Positions 48,082-60,090 of a DNA stretch of 64,000 bases are shown one piece after another. Location: NCBI GenBank assembly GCA_000231825.2, contig JH720397.1:82555-146554 (forward strand), given 5' to 3'. Within the stretch, counting starts at the first letter, position 1. Every line of letters starts with the position of its first letter. The notes below the pieces were generated by a model. The model was given only the letters and a program-made list of their open reading frames with translations, was not told the DNA's origin and made no database searches. Made by a program: the position numbers and the translations under genes. This DNA comes from Tetrahymena elliotti 4EA (lineage: Eukaryota; Ciliophora; Oligohymenophorea; Hymenostomatida; Tetrahymenidae).

Positions 48082-50487
48082 ATGCAGGTTTAACGTTTTA
48101 ATCAGAGAGGCTTAAGCCAGACAAGATCAATTTCACCTAACCCAAACCAAGAATTTAGATAGGTTCTTAAAGTCTCTCAACAACAAAATATGTTTGATCC
48201 AAACTATAGCCAACAACCACCTTTATTGACAAAAGTTTAGATTAAACAAAGAATGATTCATAAACCAAAAGTAGCAGTTGTTGACCTAAGCAACTAAATT
48301 TTAGCAGCTAAAGAAAAAGAAAATGCAATTGTTTATGGGACTCACTATAAATAAAATAAAATAATTCCAAATTAATATTTAAAAACAGAAGGATCCATGC
48401 CAAGTGATGATTAATAAGTGCTTCCATTTTAAGCTAGAGGCAATAAATTTAAGAAGAATGTAGTTCATAAACAAATTGATTTAAGTGGAAACATCAATAG
48501 AAGTTTCTCAAGGGAGAGCATCAGAAATGTAGTAAGCCCACCTCAAATTTAAGTAAATACATAATTAACACGCTAGAATTCCCTTTAGTAAAGAGATTAA
48601 ATTTCATTAAGTAACTCTACTAGCCAATATATAAGTTAAACCAAATATGTTTAATACATAGCTCCGAAAACTAAACTTAATCTAAATATTGGAGTATGCA
48701 ATCAGAGTTAGACAAACAAATCAAGTTAATTCAATTTAAATAATATCTCTATCAATGCAAGCTTAAATAATTCTATTAACCTTAATAACTCTTTTACTAT
48801 GAGAGGTAATCTTCTTCCTTCGAAACCTATTTTACTTGGGACTTTTAGTGAAGCAAGTACTCCAAGCAACAAAGTTCTACAAACAATATAGCATTAATAA
48901 CAACCAAAGGCTCACCAATTAACTACCTAATAGCTCATCTAAAATTATTACCATCAGCCTACATTTTTCTAAAAGTAAAGCTCATATTAATAAAATCCCC
49001 ACATATTGAAAGAAATAATCCCAATAGCAAGAATTAATAGCCATGTAAGAGACAATTCGTAAGTATCTGTTAATACTACTAGCAGTTAAAACTAATACAA
49101 AACTTTTACAACTTACTTCAATAGAAATGATAATTTAAGCAATTTCATTAATAATTCTTAAAATTCAATAAACAAAAGTTACGAGTAAATAAATGTTGGC
49201 TCTACATTTTATGATGGTTAAAATAAAACACAAAACCATATAAATGTTATGAATCTTATTTAAAATAGAGATTCTTTTTACTCATAAAAATCTTAAGCAC
49301 AACCGGGTAGTCTAAACCTTTCTGAAAACCAAAACAACTTTGAATTAAAAATTAATTAGCAGTTGAATAATTCAACAGAAATCAGAATAAATAATATTGA
49401 AATTAAAGAAGTAATTCATTCAATTCATTCATTCTTTACTTTATATTTATATTTATTTTTTTAACAAAGCCAAACAAACTCCCAAGCTCAGACTAGAAAA
49501 ACACATCAAAGAATTTAGCTCAACTTTGCAACAGCTAAGATGAAAGTGATGCTTAACTCAATATGATAAATTAGAATTTGTTGAATTCAAATAATTAAAA
49601 CAAGGGACAAAAGGAATAAAAAAATTAAATAAATGAAAGCGCTAAAAAAGTCAAAGAAGATTTACAAAAAAATAGTTTTAAAGACTAAGATGATCAAAAA
49701 GAATTTAAATTATTTAAAAAATTCGCATCTAATAATTTTTAAGTTGAGTTAAATTTTAAGTAGAATGTTTTTTCTTTTGCAGGTGATAGCTTTTCAAATC
49801 AGATTTAGGAGGCAGAGAAGTCTTTAAACTAAAAGTTTATTATGTTCACATGTAAAATATTTTAAAAACAGGAATAAAATTTAACAATTATTTATAAATT
49901 AAGAAAATCTCTTCTTAAATAAAGAAGATTTAGCTAAAATGATAACTATTGAGTTAGATTACAAATAAATCACTTCAGAAATTATCAATGAGAATCCTTA
50001 AAAGTGGCTAATTAAGTACTAAAACTCTTGCTCCTATGAAGGAAATATAGATTAGAATACAAAATAAAGATAAGGGGTTGGTAAATTTATCTTTAGTAAT
50101 GGTTACTAATATGATGGCGATTGGCAAAATGATAAATTGAATGGAGTAGGAACAGTTACATCAGCATCTGGAAGAGTTATTTATGAAGGTTAATTTAATG
50201 ATAATTGCATAGAAGGAAAGGGCATACTTTATCAGCTTATGTTTGATTAAGCAACTAAAATTAACTATAAAAATTTATGCAGCTAAAGCAAATATGTAAC
50301 AAGATATGAAGGCTAATTCAAAAGAAATCAAAAGGAAGGTTTTGGTATGATGTATTACTCATCAGGAGAAAGATTTGTGGGATTATTTTAAAATGATGCT
50401 GCAAACGGACAAGGTTGCTTCTATAATGAAACAGAAAAAATAGCAGGTGAATGGAAAGAAGGTATTTTCATTCGTTACAAGCTATGA
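48082..50487 (+). CDS. MORN-repeat protein with long disordered N-terminus, 764 aa
   Basis: Exons are 48082-49410, 49470-49851 and 49904-50487; introns of 59 and 52 bases are phase 0 and phase 1. The first ~560 residues are Asn/Ser/Gln/Thr-rich and probably disordered. The C-terminal ~170 residues hold MORN-type repeats: YEGNIDQNTKQRQGVGKFIF, YDGDWQNDKLNGVGTV, YEGQFNDNCIEGKGIL, YEGQFKRNQKEGFGMMYY and FVGLFQNDAANGQGCFYN. MORN repeats form a flat beta structure that binds lipids or tethers proteins at membranes and the cell cortex. The second intron is unusually short but is required to keep the frame into the repeats. Its specific partner is unknown. Confidence 0.85.
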
Positions 50488-51815
50488 TTTATAACAAATA
50501 GTTAAATAATCATCAGAAAAATAAATTAAAGTTACAATATTCAAAATAATATTCATAAATAAATTAAATGAATTATAAAAATTTGTGTATTAGATTATTA
50601 TTTTATATTTATTTACCTAATAAAATATAAAAAAGGGTGGTTTGTAATGATAAGTAGTATGTTATTTCTTGTATAGATTTATTAATATATTTTTGTAAAT
50701 ATCAAAATTTATTCATTATTTTATTTTCTAATAAATTTTCCAATTTCCTTCTTAATATTTCTAAACTAAAAATTTTAAAAAGCAACAAATATGATTTTAT
50801 TGACCGCAAGATGGCTAAGAATAAAATTTTATTCATTTAAATTTTTTTTTTTTCATGAAATAAAATTACTATTGATTCAAAAAAAATACATTTTCTTATT
50901 TACTTTAACAAATTAACTATTACCCATTTGAATTTTTATTTTGTAAATTATTTTTAGAAGAATAAAATAAATAAAAAATTTTAATAGTTTAATTATAAAA
51001 GTTGTACCAAAAAAAACAAGCTTTTCTATGTTGTAGATTGAGATTATAACTTGAAAAACTAACTCTTATAATAAACTAAGAAGGATATTTGAAATAGTAA
51101 AGAAGAATTTATCATTAAAATATTTGTGTTGCTACTTCAAAATGTAGATATTAAAATAAGTTTCAATATTTTTAATTTAAATATTTTAAAATGCTTATTT
51201 TTTTAAAAAATTCACTTTTTTCACTAATTTTTTTTGGTTTTAACACTTGATCAACTCTTTAAAAAAATAATTTTTAAATATTGTTTAATTTACAAATAAA
51301 TTGCATGAATTTTGTAAATATTTAAAACATTTTATTACTTTTGAATATTTTATGAGTAAATAGATATTTTATTTTCTATTTCTAATTTTAATATTTTGTA
51401 CTGTTTTTGATGTTTGATAATTATCTATTTACTTGAGCCTTTCTTTCTTTTCAAATAATTCAGCTCAATCACTCAATGATAGATTGAATTATTTATTTTT
51501 TTTATTTTATAGTGTTAGAAGAATAAAATGAAGTTATTAGAATTGCTTGAATGTATAAATGTTTTGCTGATGCCTGTTTTTATGAATTTTTTAGAGTATC
51601 TTTATCAAAAAATAAAATTTTTTAATTGAAAAAATACATCAAGTAAATTATAAACTTTGCATACTAAGATTAATTAATTTTTATAAAATTTGTTTAGTAA
51701 ACAAGCCATTAAGTCTACCAAAATAAAAATAGTGTTCAACTCAATAAAAAAAAGCTCCAAGCAGTGATTAAAATTATTATAAAAAGACATATATAGCATT
51801 AAAATATATTTGAGA
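50488..51815. other. Intergenic tract, nothing recognised
   Basis: AT-rich spacer between two plus-strand MORN genes. A 33-codon frame at 51528 is too short to support. No repeat array seen. Confidence 0.55.
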
Positions 51816-53951
51816 ATGTTTAGTTCAAAGTCAAATGAATCAAATTAGCTTTATTGTGCAAAACACAATCAAAAATAAATTCGCTTTATCTGCTGTTTTG
51901 ATGGTTGTAACTTTGGCAATCTGATATGCGATACTTGCCTAACCAATGATCCAAGACATATGCAATAGCACAAAAGCTATGTTTCAGATACCAATCGCTT
52001 CTTTGATACTTAAACTAAAATGATTTAGAAATTGCTTCCTTCTATTGCAGAGTCAGTTCAAGATTTAGATAAAAATTTTAAGGAATATAATTAAAATTGC
52101 GATAATGAAGTAGCAGAAATAGACAAAGATTTTGCTGAAATTTTTAAAACGTTCTTTAATATTTCTGAAGCAGCAAAAAATTTCATGAAGGATCAAATAA
52201 GAAGTAATAGATTTATATTAAAATAACACTCATTTCAACAAATTAATTTCTAAATATTATGAAATGAGTGAATCATAAAATTATTATCAAACAATTTATT
52301 TTTTTTAATCCAAAAAAGCTGAGGGAAAAAAGTTCTAGCCAAGACTGTAAGACCTTCAAAATAAATTATAGGAACTAAACCAAACAAAAAAGAAGGATAC
52401 GAATATTTTCAATATGATTTTTTCTAGGGATAATGACGAAGTAACAGCATCATCTTAGGAAGAATTAGTTGCAAAACTTATCAAGAAAAACGGTCCTTTA
52501 AACTTGATCAGAGCAGAATCCTTTGCCCTTTCATAAGAACTAAACACTTTAAAATAAAAGAAAATTAATTATAAGCATTTAGATGAAACAAAGAAGCTTT
52601 TTGATCAATTAAAAGATGCTTTTGAAAATCAAACAAAAGATATGTATAGAAAATTCAAAGCACTCTTAGAAGGTGCTGATAACGAAAATTTAAGATAAAG
52701 TATATTTGCTGGTATTAAATCAACAACTTCTCTTTCAAATAGCATGATTTTAAGTAAAAAGACAGCTGTTGTGAGTATTGATTTATCTAATTCACCATCA
52801 TCTTCTAATTCTCTTAAAAGATCTATCACATTAACTTCTGAAGGTAAATTATTATTAAATCTTCATATTCATAAATTATTTATTCTTTGTTTGATTGTTT
52901 GTTGTAAAGATAATGAAAAGAAACCTCTTAGATAATTAAAGAAAGTGGCCTAATTCCCTAGTTTATCAAACAAAAATGTTTTAGAAGCAATTAGAATAAA
53001 TGGTTCATTCAATTATAGAATGGAAGATTCTTATTTAAATAATTAGCCTGAGTAAGGCCCATTTGAATTGGAAGATGGCTCAGTATATTATGGACATATT
53101 TAGGATTCCAAAAGAAATGGAAGAGGTGAAATAACTAATTGAAGCAATATGGTTAATAATCTATTTTTATTTTATTTTTAGGTAAATAAATGTTTTCTGA
53201 TGGTGCTTATTATGAAGGATTTTGGAAAGACGATATTCCTTTTGGTATGGGAAGAATTATCAGAAATAATGGTGATCTCTATTAAGGTTAAATTAATAAT
53301 TTCAAAGCCCATGGCAAAGGTGTTTTTAAGACTCTTAAGGGAGAATATTTGTACAATGGTGATTGGCTAGAAGATTTAAAGCATGGTAAAGGTGATGAAA
53401 TTATTCAAGATAAATATTATTACAGTGGAGACTTCTAATATGGTAAAAAGCATGGAAATGGAGAAATTAAATTTACTGATGGAACAACATATCTTGGTGA
53501 ATTTAAGGAAGGAGAAATAACTGGTGAAGGCCAAGTAAATAATTATTTTATGAATTAACATTTTCATTATTATTTTAATTTAGTTTATTTATCCTAATGG
53601 AGAAAAATATGTTGGATGTGTTAAGGATGGTTAAAAATATGGAAAGGGATCTTACGTTTGGGCTGATGGAAGAAATTATGATGGCACTTATATGAATAAT
53701 CTACCTCATGGAAAAGGAATGTTTATTTGGTAAATTTATTGTATTTTCTGAAAACAAAAAATATAATCAAATTAAGAAAAATAAATTATTTATGAATGTT
53801 TTAATATTATTTTTAAAAAAGGCCTGATGGATACATATATAATGGTAATTGGGTCAATGGAGTTTAACATGGATAAGGATTGGAAATAGATCCAGAAGGA
53901 AACGAAAGAGAAGGAGTATGGGAAAATGGTGTCTGGAAAAATTGGGTTTGA
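51816..53951 (+). CDS. B-box-like zinc finger plus MORN-repeat protein, 585 aa
   Basis: Six exons: 51816-52203, 52319-52843, 52910-53125, 53182-53534, 53584-53729 and 53822-53951, all in phase. An N-terminal Cys/His cluster (YCAKHNQKQ, CCFDGCNFGNLICDTC, then HMQQHK, residues about 14-57) resembles a B-box. Some 300 residues of Lys/Glu/Leu-rich, probably coiled-coil, sequence follow, then about eight MORN repeats such as YYGHIQDSKRNGRG, YYEGFWKDDIPFGMGRI, YNGDWLEDLKHGKGD, YVGCVKDGQKYGKG and YDGTYMNNLPHGKGMF. The order zinc finger, coiled coil and C-terminal beta scaffold mimics TRIM-like proteins without a RING. A role as cortical or ciliary scaffold is inferred. Intron 3 begins GTGAAA, less usual than GTA. 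Confidence 0.9.
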
Positions 53952-54279
53952 GTTTAAAATTTTCTAAATAAATTATTTTATTTGTTTCAATATCTTGACC
54001 TTTGTTCTTTGTTGAGTTTACTTTAGATGATTAAATTAATCATAATTTATACATTCTTAAAATATTGTATTTCTATTTATACAGGTATTTTTTATCAAAT
54101 TATTACAACTGTATTTTTCCTTCTAATTCAACAAAATGTTTTGGAATAATAATTTTAGTTTAAATAGACAACAATTCTAAATTATTCCTTTCACTTTCTA
54201 ATATTTATTTTATCTTTCAGATTTATTTATTTATTTATTGATTTGTTAATTTTAGATACATTTAAAATGAAAAAAGAAT
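53952..54279. other. Short intergenic tract
   Basis: AT-rich spacer following the B-box/MORN gene. Nothing recognised. Confidence 0.5.
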
Positions 54280-54522
54280 ATGAGGAAAGTTCATAAACCT
54301 AAATTTAAAAAAATAAAAAATAATTTTAAATGTTGTTCAATTAATTGCTTTGAAGATTAAAAAGAACCAAAAGAATATTAAACATAAAAATTAATTTTTG
54401 AGTTAAATGAAAGAATTAATTAGCAATAAAAATAAAAAACTTAGATTATTAAAATGAATGAATTAGTTAGTTAGTTATTAATTTAGCAAGGAGAATATAT
54501 ATGGATTGATTTAAAAAGATGA
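54280..54522 (+). CDS. Small basic unknown protein, 80 aa
   Basis: An open frame of 81 codons begins MRKVHKPKFKKIKNNFKCC and continues with INCFEDQKEPKEYQTQ and a Gln-rich helix. The basic start, a CC...C cluster and charged composition are better than expected by chance, but the frame is short and unsupported by homology. It faces the minus-strand Gln-rich gene tail to tail, 160 bases apart. Confidence 0.4.
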
Positions 54523-54680
54523 ATTAATTAATGATATTTATCTATAACAGTAAAAATAAATATTGAAATCAATAGAATAGAGATTAATTATTATTGAAAA
54601 TTAGGATGATGCATGCACTACAAACAAGTTGTTGTTATTGATTAAAACATGGTATGATAAATTTTATTCTATCATACTTT

Positions 54681-56405
54681 TCATACAGAATCGATCAAAT
54701 TAGATGAACTAATTTTATGTAAAGAACTAACATCTGAGAGAACTTCAAAGTTGTTACTATTACTTCCATGGACTTTAGTTGTAATTTCATTTAAATTGCA
54801 TTAATTTAAGTTAATGTATGAGTTCTCAGATATGTGAGAAGGTTGAGTTGATACATTAGATATCTATTCCATCATTGAGTTACTCGAAGATGAAGATTTT
54901 TTTTGCTTAACATAATTACTATTATGTTCATTCTATACTTATTACTATAATTACATTTATTATTGTTATTATTACTATTGTTGTAATTGGAGCTAAATTT
55001 GTTGTTATTGCTAAATTTATGATTGTTATTACTATTATACTTATTATTGTTGTTGTTGCTTTAAATTTTTTTGTTGCTTTTTTTATAAATATTGCTTATA
55101 TTAATAGGATTAGTTTTTGAAGTACTCTTTAAACTTAGGTACTGTTTTTTCAATAGTCTTATAGAGTAGACGTTCATGAGATTTAATAGTGAAAGGTTTT
55201 TTGCATTTGCTTTGATATTTAATGTAAATTCTCTCATAAAGTTAATCAATAGAAAATTTATGTTTTGTATCTACTATTTGCTGGTTTTTCATCAACATTT
55301 CATAATCTATGAGACTTTATTGCTTTTACTCTTGCTTTCTAATATCTTCTTCAGACTCCCATTTCTCTATTTCTTCATACATTATTTATTCAAGTAAATC
55401 TTCTTCTAAATCTCTGTTCATATAAACTTCTTCTTCTAGAGCTGATTTCAGCTTTCTGGTTGCACTTATTATTTGTTCATCATCTGTGGCAACATCATTA
55501 TCTATAGACTATTTAACAATACAATTATGATGTTATTTTAACAGAAAGTATAAATATTACGTGATCTTAGAGCTTATCTACATATTCATGTGGTATTCCT
55601 AGTTCTCTATCTACATAAAGCAAAACTTTAAACTATTTAAGTGCACTACTGTTCAAGAAAGTAAGGTATGTCTAATTTATGTTAAAATTAACTTAACTTA
55701 AATTTTTAATTTTTTAAATAAATTACAAAATGGCGTGTTTATTTGATAGCTTGAGTTTCATTTGCAAAAGATTTTTTGCTGCTTTACTTAGAATTTGAGA
55801 CATTAGTTATATCTTATAAAGGCTTTCTAGATTGAGTTTGGAAGTGATTATTTTAGTATTTTCCATTTTAGTAGAGAGCATTTGAAGCAGATTTTTCATC
55901 GTGCTAAATGTGATTTTCATCTAAAAAGTGCTTCTAAGTTAGTTAATATTAGCGATTCTGCTTGATCTTTTATTTAATTAAGAAAGATTGTTTAATTAAT
56001 TTAGATCCAAAATTTAATTTTTTTCAAATTTAAAAACAAATTAAAATTAAAACAAACTAGAAGCAGCGCATTCTAATATCAATTAATCAATGAATAAATA
56101 ATTTCTATCAAAAGACTAAGAAAAAAACTATCTTTTTACTGAATATTTTTGTACAAAAATTATTTATTAAAACATGGCACAAATCAAATCAATTTTAATT
56201 GGGATTTGTGCTGCTAGTAGAAGATATGATAGAGAATTAGATTCCATCTTTATCATTATTTTTTTATATTTACCTATTCTTTAGAACGAGGACTCTATCC
56301 ATTATTTAGGTTGGATAGTTTACTAATTTATTTTTGTTTTTATGCTGGAAATTATCCCATGATAGGATTTCTTTAAGCAACCAAGAGTTCTTCACCTTTT
56401 CCCAT
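54681..56405 (-). CDS. Gln-rich unknown protein, about 425 aa
   Basis: Exons are 56274-56405, about 55727-55933, 55561-55671 and 54681-55508. The last three are well supported by frame and splice sites; the acceptor of exon 2 (used here: TTAG before 55933) has alternatives, and the first intron is long (about 340 bases). Exon 2 has SRKPLQDITNVSN, recalling the N-terminal region of some cyclins, but no cyclin box follows. Exon 4 is acidic and coiled-coil-like (EEEVYMNRDLEEDLLEQ), then KKPFTIKSHERLLYKTIEKT, then about 60 residues of almost pure Gln from CAA/TAA/TAG codons. The tail is Ser/Asn-rich. Function unknown. Confidence 0.7.
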
Positions 56406-57506
56406 TTAGCTTTACTTTAAATATAGCAGGTAGAATTATTGTGAAAGAGTTTAGATATTTATTAGATATGCTTTATAGTTAGTTATTCAGCCTGAGTCCG
56501 TCTGTGTTCTTTTACAAGTTAACTTGTTTTTTGCGCTATTTTATAATTCTGAGTTGTTTTTTTTATAATAAAAATTATAGCCAAATATTATTATTAAATC
56601 TTAATTAGTTTTAATAATAAATAAGTCAATGATTTAATGGATATCTCATATTTTACTTAATTTTTTGATATTTTTGGAATATAAAATTGAATTTAATTTT
56701 TGATTTCTCTAATATTTATAACTGAATAACTGCCTACTCATTTTATAAGTAACTAAGTAACACTCTCTATCATAATATAAAATTGATTGATGATCATTTC
56801 ATAATTGCTATATATTCTCTACTTTACTTGATAAACAAATCAATTTTGAATTAAAAAGATAATTCAATTTTAATTTATTTTTAAAAATATTCTAATTAGA
56901 TTCACAAACTGATCCCTTTCAAAAATTTTAGAAATTATTAAACTAAGAAAAAGCAAAAACATACTAATACCTTATTTGCTTGCACAAAGCTAAAGTGACG
57001 ATATTTGAAATAATTTTTAAGCTATCTTAGAAATCATCTAAAATTTGAAAATAAAAACTTAAAATATCACGTTAAATTAGAAAAAAATTTGATTGTATAT
57101 TTTTTATTTTTCATTATTTTAAATATAGACACATATTTTAACATAACAAAGCCAGAATGATTGTATTAAATTATTTTATATTTTATTTTAATATTTTCTT
57201 ATTTAATTTTATCTTAAAATTATATGAATTAAAATAAACTATAAAGATCCAATCTATTTTGTTTTTATTTGAGTAACCTTTAATTTTGCTTTGTCTTCTA
57301 TATTTTTATATTTTGTATTTTAAAATTTTAAGGCCACATTCAATCTAATTTTTTCAAAAATTAAGCACCTTAAATTTTAAATCACCTTGACTTCAAGAGT
57401 CAACTTAACTTTGAGCAACTACGGTATTTTCATATTACTTAAAATATTTAAAGCCATTATCATAATTTTGAGATAGAAATTGTTTAGAAGTCATCATATA
57501 AAATAG
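56406..57506. other. Intergenic tract with second copy of a dispersed repeat
   Basis: This AT-rich DNA lies upstream of the Gln-rich gene. It holds the repeat copy at 57355-57440 and no supported gene. A plus-strand frame starting at 56172 is antisense to the Gln-rich gene and is treated as a shadow. Confidence 0.5.
57355..57440. repeat. Dispersed repeat, copy 2
   Basis: The segment reads CACCTTAAA, then AATCACCTTGACTT, then CAACTTAACTTTGAGCAACT and ACGGTATTTT. It matches copy 1 at 35600-35690 in block order and orientation, with scattered substitutions and small gaps. It is non-coding. Confidence 0.6.
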
Positions 57507-58013
57507 TCATTAAGTCTTTTGTTTTATCTGAGATAAATAATATTCATTTAAACAAAATAATTTAGAATTTAAAAGTTTTGAGCAATAAATAATAAATTGA
57601 ATAAGATTTTTATTAAATGATAATAAATAGTAGAAATTAATTAATTCATTTTTATTTAAAAGATAATTCCTGACAAATAATCTAGTAGATAAAAAAATTT
57701 TATTTTACTACTTAAAATATTTAAAGATTTTGATTTAAATTAAAATCAAATCTTCTTTTGATTTGAAAAGTTAGTCTTAATTATTTTAATTTTTTAACTT
57801 CTGTAAAATAAATAATTCATTATAAGATATAATAAATTACAAATTTACCAGCAATTAAATCAATTTTTATGTTTAGGATTATAATTGAGGTTTTAGCTCT
57901 CTGTTTGATTCATTTACTGAGTAGAGAGATAATTAAGATGGTTATTATTGAGATGCATCATCTGCTTGAAGTGTTGCTTCATTTACATTAGGAATAAAAG
58001 ATTCACTATTCAT
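57507..58013 (-). CDS. Doubtful small protein, up to 168 aa
   Basis: The frame from ATG (58013-58011) is open to TGA (57509-57507). Only the first ~47 residues (MNSESFIPNVNEATLQADD, then SLYSVNESNRELKP) look protein-like; the rest is AT-random. A splice-like GTAAAT...TTACAG pair lies inside and keeps the frame either way. A second overlapping minus-strand ATG frame starts at about 58090. Probably a short or mis-modelled gene. Confidence 0.3.
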
Positions 58014-58506
58014 AAACAACTACCTTTTTATGAAAAATTGTCATGTCTTTGTTAAGAGGATTTTGTTCATTAAATATTCTCATAATTTTTATTTATTAAA
58101 ATATTATTTTGGTTTTTACAGATTATATATTTTGAAGATTAATGTAGAATGGATAAATTAAATTCCTAACTTTAGATCAAGCAAGAGTAATAAATAATAC
58201 AAGTAAAAGTTTTTGTTGAAAATAAAAATTTATATTTTCCTTTTGCTATTTTGATATGTTTTATAAAACAATTATGAAACGAAAATGTATTATAATTTAA
58301 AATGAAAGAAGAATAAAAGAGGTACTTGAGCTATCATCTATCATTTACCGTGATTACATAGAATCAATTAACATAAGTATTGGTAAATAAATAAAAAATA
58401 CATCAATTATTAAGAAGAAGATAATAAAACACTTAACTAATATATTTTAAACTCAAGTATTACATTGCTAATATTAAAAATTCCTATCAAATGGTTATTA
58501 TTTGAA
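58014..58506. other. Intergenic tract before the ARPC4 stop
   Basis: A plus-strand frame from 58274 begins with protein-like residues (ERRIKEVLELSSIIYRDYIE) but then runs antisense into ARPC4. It is noted, not called. Otherwise AT-rich. Confidence 0.4.
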
Positions 58507-59258
58507 TCAGTTTACGTCTTTAGAAATTTATTTGCCATAGAAAGTGGCAGATTTTCTTGCTTATGAGATAATGTTTAATTTAATATCACTCAAATCCTTT
58601 TCAACATTACCAACAAAATCTATTATATATTAAATTAATTCTTTCTTTTAGAACTTTTCTAAATGGTCATTAGTGATCAAGAAGCTAACATCATAACCCT
58701 AATATGTTAAGAAATAGATAATCATTTTAATTTTTTGCTTTTAAATTTTTTTACTGGGACGGATTTTCTTCTTAAAATTTAAAATTAATCAGCTCTGACC
58801 ATAAAATATTATGAGAATCTAGAAGCAATCAAAAAATCGAGTTCATCATTTTTTTTCAACAAGAAACTAATCTTTAAATGAAATTTATTTATTAATTAAT
58901 GTTTAGCAGCATTGAAGAAGTTAAATTTAGATTTATGATAAAATTATATTTATTTACTCTGCAGGAGTTGACAGAAGGTTCAACCAAACACTTTTCCTTA
59001 TCACTACGAGCTAAGTAGATTGGATGAAGGACAAGATTTTTAGTGGTTTTGTTATACCCATGTAATTCAACTTCAGGTTTATTATGCTTTTCGACAATTT
59101 CGCTTGGGAAATCTTAAAGAGATAAACTAACATCTAAAACTTCTCTCAGTGCATTTGTGTATCCTTCTAAAGTGGAGCTCTATAATATTTTATATGAAAG
59201 ATGATTTATTTAAAAATTCTTGCTTGATATTGATGATAAAGATATTTTATTTTACCAT
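58507..59258 (-). CDS. ARPC4: ARP2/3 complex subunit 4 (ARPC4, p20), 177 aa
   Basis: Four exons on the minus strand: 59256-59258 (the start codon alone), 58958-59179, 58755-58871 and 58507-58698, all phase 0. Family-typical blocks are STLEGYTNALREVLD, FPSEIVEKHNKPEVEL, LARSDKEKCLVEPSVNS, FMVRADQFQILRRKSVPGYD and SFLITND...IDFVGNVEKDLSDIKL. Human ARPC4 has 168 aa and starts Met-Thr-Ala-Thr-Leu; Met plus SSTL aligns with it residue for residue, which supports the one-codon first exon. ARPC4 forms the structural core of the ARP2/3 complex with ARPC2 and supports branched actin nucleation, for example at phagocytic and endocytic sites. An in-frame extension upstream of exon 2 exists but has chance-like composition. 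Confidence 0.95.
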
Positions 59259-59318
59259 TTTAATCTTTTCCTTTTAACTTAATTAAATATTTGCCTATAT
59301 ATTTTACTCTATTATTTT

Positions 59319-59739
59319 ATGGATCTTGCTTGTTTGCGCTTTATTTATTTTGTATTGATAATGTATTTATAAATATATCTTGTGTTTTCCTTAAAATTTC
59401 TAATTAATTTATTTTAAGAAAACTCCGCATTCATTTATTTCCTCCAATGATATTTATTAATCAGAAACACTTATCAACCCTTTTGATCAAGTAAGTATCT
59501 ATCAGGTAATAAATAAATTAGCAAGGCCCTATCAAGATATTTAATAACCTATTAGATACGCATAATTTTTAGATATTGAAAACAAATAAAACAACTAAGA
59601 TATTACATCACTGCATATTTTAAAACTAAAAAAAATAAATATCGTCCTCAATGAGTTAAAAACAAACAATTTCAATAGATTATAATTTGGTCTATTGATT
59701 GAATAAGTAACTTTATTATTTTACTCAACTTTGGATTGA
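59319..59739 (+). CDS. Doubtful small protein divergent from ARPC4, about 117 aa
   Basis: Proposed exons are 59319-59351 and 59419-59739 with a 67-base intron (GTATTG...TTAAG). Exon 2 is protein-like at its start (KTPHSFISSNDIYQSETLIN, then NKLARPYQDIQQPIRYAQ). Its end falls in a degenerate repeat of GGATTGAATAAGTGACTTTA type (about 59695-59790), so the stop may be accidental. The start lies 60 bases from the ARPC4 start on the other strand, a plausible shared promoter. No homology recognised. Confidence 0.3.
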
Positions 59740-60090
59740 ATAAGTGACTTTATTATTTACAACGCTTTAGATTCAATCAGAGACTTTACTTGAGATATAC
59801 TTTTTGTTAATAATTACCATATTAATTAATTGTTATTTAGATTGATTGAATTTTAAATTAATTATTTTGCCGATTTGAACAAGTATTTTAAGTAATAAGT
59901 AACAAACTTCTTTTATTTACTTTACAATTATAAATTAAGATAAACGAAAAATATTATTAAAGATAAGAGCATATAAGCTATTTTGAAATATACTAACTAA
60001 ACATTTAATATTTTTTTTCTTTCCAAAGAGTAAGGAAGAAAAAAATAATTATTTGTCTCTGAATAAGTTAATGACGAGTCAGTCTATCTA
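59740..60090. other. Short intergenic tract
   Basis: AT-rich, including the end of the degenerate repeat of ATTGAATAAGTGACTTTATT type. Nothing else seen. Confidence 0.5.

Noticed and set aside
56172..56420. Plus-strand frame starting MAQIKSILIGICAASRR
   Set aside because: It overlaps exon 1 of the minus-strand Gln-rich gene and ends quickly at TGA; the minus-strand reading is better supported.
58274..58790. Plus-strand frame starting MKRKCIIIQNERRIKEV
   Set aside because: Most of its length is antisense to ARPC4 exons; the first 45 residues alone are too little to call a gene.
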